Positions 6,729 through 7,746 of a stretch of DNA of 7,746 nucleotides are shown here, piece by piece. Positions within the stretch are counted from its first letter, which is position 1. Every line of letters starts with the position of its first letter. A program made the position numbers and the translations under genes. A model generated the notes under the pieces. It saw nothing but the letters and a program-made list of their open reading frames with translations. It made no database searches and was not told the origin of the DNA. The DNA is from Candidatus Cloacimonadota bacterium. GTDB lineage: Bacteria > Cloacimonadota > Cloacimonadia > Cloacimonadales > TCS61. The stretch covers positions 1 to 7,746 of the forward strand of contig JACNIV010000020.1 of the NCBI GenBank assembly GCA_014382915.1, written 5' to 3'.

Positions 6729-7746
6729 TTAATAACTATAAATACTACCCCCGATAAACTCTCTCAAGATGGAATTCGAGGGAACAAGATCATCCTGAAT
6801 ATTAAATATATGATCGAGAAGTCTCATTAATCTTTTTGCTTCCAGGTAGCTGGGGCAATAATCTGAGACACTCTTTAACAGCGGTTTTACGTATTTTTTA
6901 AGTACGCCCAGTTCATATGTTAGAATGCTATTGAACATAAAATCAGCATTTTCCTGGTAAGGGAAAATATTCGCATCCTCGCCTTCACGTACCGAATCCC
7001 ACATCATCAATGTTTGTTCTGCTGTATGCCCACGATAATTGTAATCCCGTATTATTCTTCTAATTTTACGTGAATCGGTAGTTGGGATCCTGTTATGCGC
7101 ATCGATGTTCAAATTATTCAAGGCACTCACATAAATCTTCAATTTCTGATTGAATGGTACTGAAGAGGTCAATTCGTCGTTCAGTCCGTGGATACCTTCC
7201 ATAATGAGAATTTCATCTTCTTTAAGTTGCAGTTTTTTAAAACTTTGCTCCCTTACGCCGTTCATGAAATTATACTTGGGCAGTTCGATCTCTTTTCCAT
7301 TCAATAAAGCTTTCAGGTCTTTGTTTAAAAGCTCCAGATCAAGCGCTTTAAAATTTTCAAAATCATATTCTCCGTCTTCCTTTTTAGGAGTATGACAGCG
7401 AGGTAGGAAATAATCATCCATACAAAGAATATGCGGATAGAGACCGTTCACTCTTAACTGTATAGAAAGCCGTTTGGCGAATGATGTTTTACCCGAAGAA
7501 GAAGGACCGGCAATGAGAACCAGTTTTACATCTTTTTTCCAGGTTATCTGGTTTGCAACATCCACGATCTTCTTCTCATGCAGTGCTTCCTCTATCTGTA
7601 TCAAATCTGTTACCCTATAATCATTAATAGCTTTATTCAAACCGCTTACCATATTTACTTTTAAAATACTGAGCCACTTGTCATGTTCCTGGTGCATGGT
7701 AAAAAGATTTTTAGGAAACTTGAAGTTCTGCTTTACTTCTGGTTCA
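6729..7746 (-). CDS. Nucleoside (uridine-like) kinase, C-terminal part; N-terminus beyond the window
   Basis: This P-loop kinase probably phosphorylates uridine or a related nucleoside for nucleotide salvage in the cytoplasm. Counting from the internal Met at 7697, Walker A is GPSSSGKT (64-71), followed by MDDYF (93-97), the substrate-region YDFENFKALD (111-120) and MEGIHGLN (166-173). The arginine-rich lid is RKIRRIIRDYNYRG (210-223), then MWDSVREGE (232-240) and FPYQENADFMFNS (245-257). The ATG at 7697 is not the true start. The frame continues upstream without a stop to the right edge (EPEVKQNFKFPKNLFT before it), it lacks a good ribosome binding site, and the IEEALHEKKI stretch belongs to the linker seen in long family members. 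Those relatives, about 550 aa, carry N-terminal TGS-like and threonyl-tRNA-synthetase-like domains, which should lie outside. The gene converges on the plus-strand cluster and looks intact as far as it is visible. Confidence 0.88.
   Translation of the reverse strand, partial: EPEVKQNFKFPKNLFTMHQEHDKWLSILKVNMVSGLNKAINDYRVTDLIQIEEALHEKKIVDVANQITWKKDVKLVLIAGPSSSGKTSFAKRLSIQLRVNGLYPHILCMDDYFLPRCHTPKKEDGEYDFENFKALDLELLNKDLKALLNGKEIELPKYNFMNGVREQSFKKLQLKEDEILIMEGIHGLNDELTSSVPFNQKLKIYVSALNNLNIDAHNRIPTTDSRKIRRIIRDYNYRGHTAEQTLMMWDSVREGEDANIFPYQENADFMFNSILTYELGVLKKYVKPLLKSVSDYCPSYLEAKRLMRLLDHIFNIQDDLVPSNSILREFIGGSIYSY

Noticed and set aside
7150..7395. Plus-strand open frame opposite the nucleoside kinase
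   Set aside because: It is serine/leucine-rich antisense sequence over conserved kinase regions, without its own start signal.

Overview
The window is AT-rich and tightly packed, from a Gram-negative-type bacterium. A secreted, probable outer-membrane beta-barrel protein is encoded. The nucleoside kinase belongs to the long type that fuses extra N-terminal domains to a uridine-kinase-like core. This mix, with strong purine-rich ribosome binding sites and lysine/isoleucine/asparagine-rich proteins, fits the FCB group. My best guess is a Cloacimonadota-like lineage, with Bacteroidota or Marinimicrobia relatives as alternatives. This is an impression from protein style, not a phylogenetic result. 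No mobile element, tRNA, rRNA or CRISPR array was seen.

Left half (minus strand, read right to left): adenylate kinase (adk, with a four-cysteine zinc lid), then a KtrB/TrkH-type potassium channel subunit with an extra N-terminal membrane domain. Next come its KtrA/TrkA-type RCK regulatory subunit and the first 58 codons of a two-helix membrane protein cut by the window edge. Gaps are about 15, 17 and 4 bases, so this looks like one operon. KtrA-type rings bind ATP/ADP and adenylate kinase sets the adenylate balance, so the order adk-ktrB-ktrA is suggestive.

Middle: about 200 bases of AT-rich DNA without a gene separate the divergent adk and epimerase genes and probably hold both promoters. 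Only the adk side shows a tolerable promoter candidate.

Right half (plus strand): a three-gene cluster of an extended short-chain dehydrogenase (NAD-dependent epimerase-like), a secreted protein with a DSL-repeat linker and a predicted barrel end, and a six-helix membrane protein with a very acidic tail. The first two genes overlap by four bases (ATGA) and the third follows after 16 bases. The last two are unrecognised, and this trio is the most likely place for an undescribed envelope-related function. Converging on it from the right edge, on the minus strand, is a nucleoside (uridine-like) kinase. Its reading frame stays open to the end of the window, so its N-terminal part lies outside.
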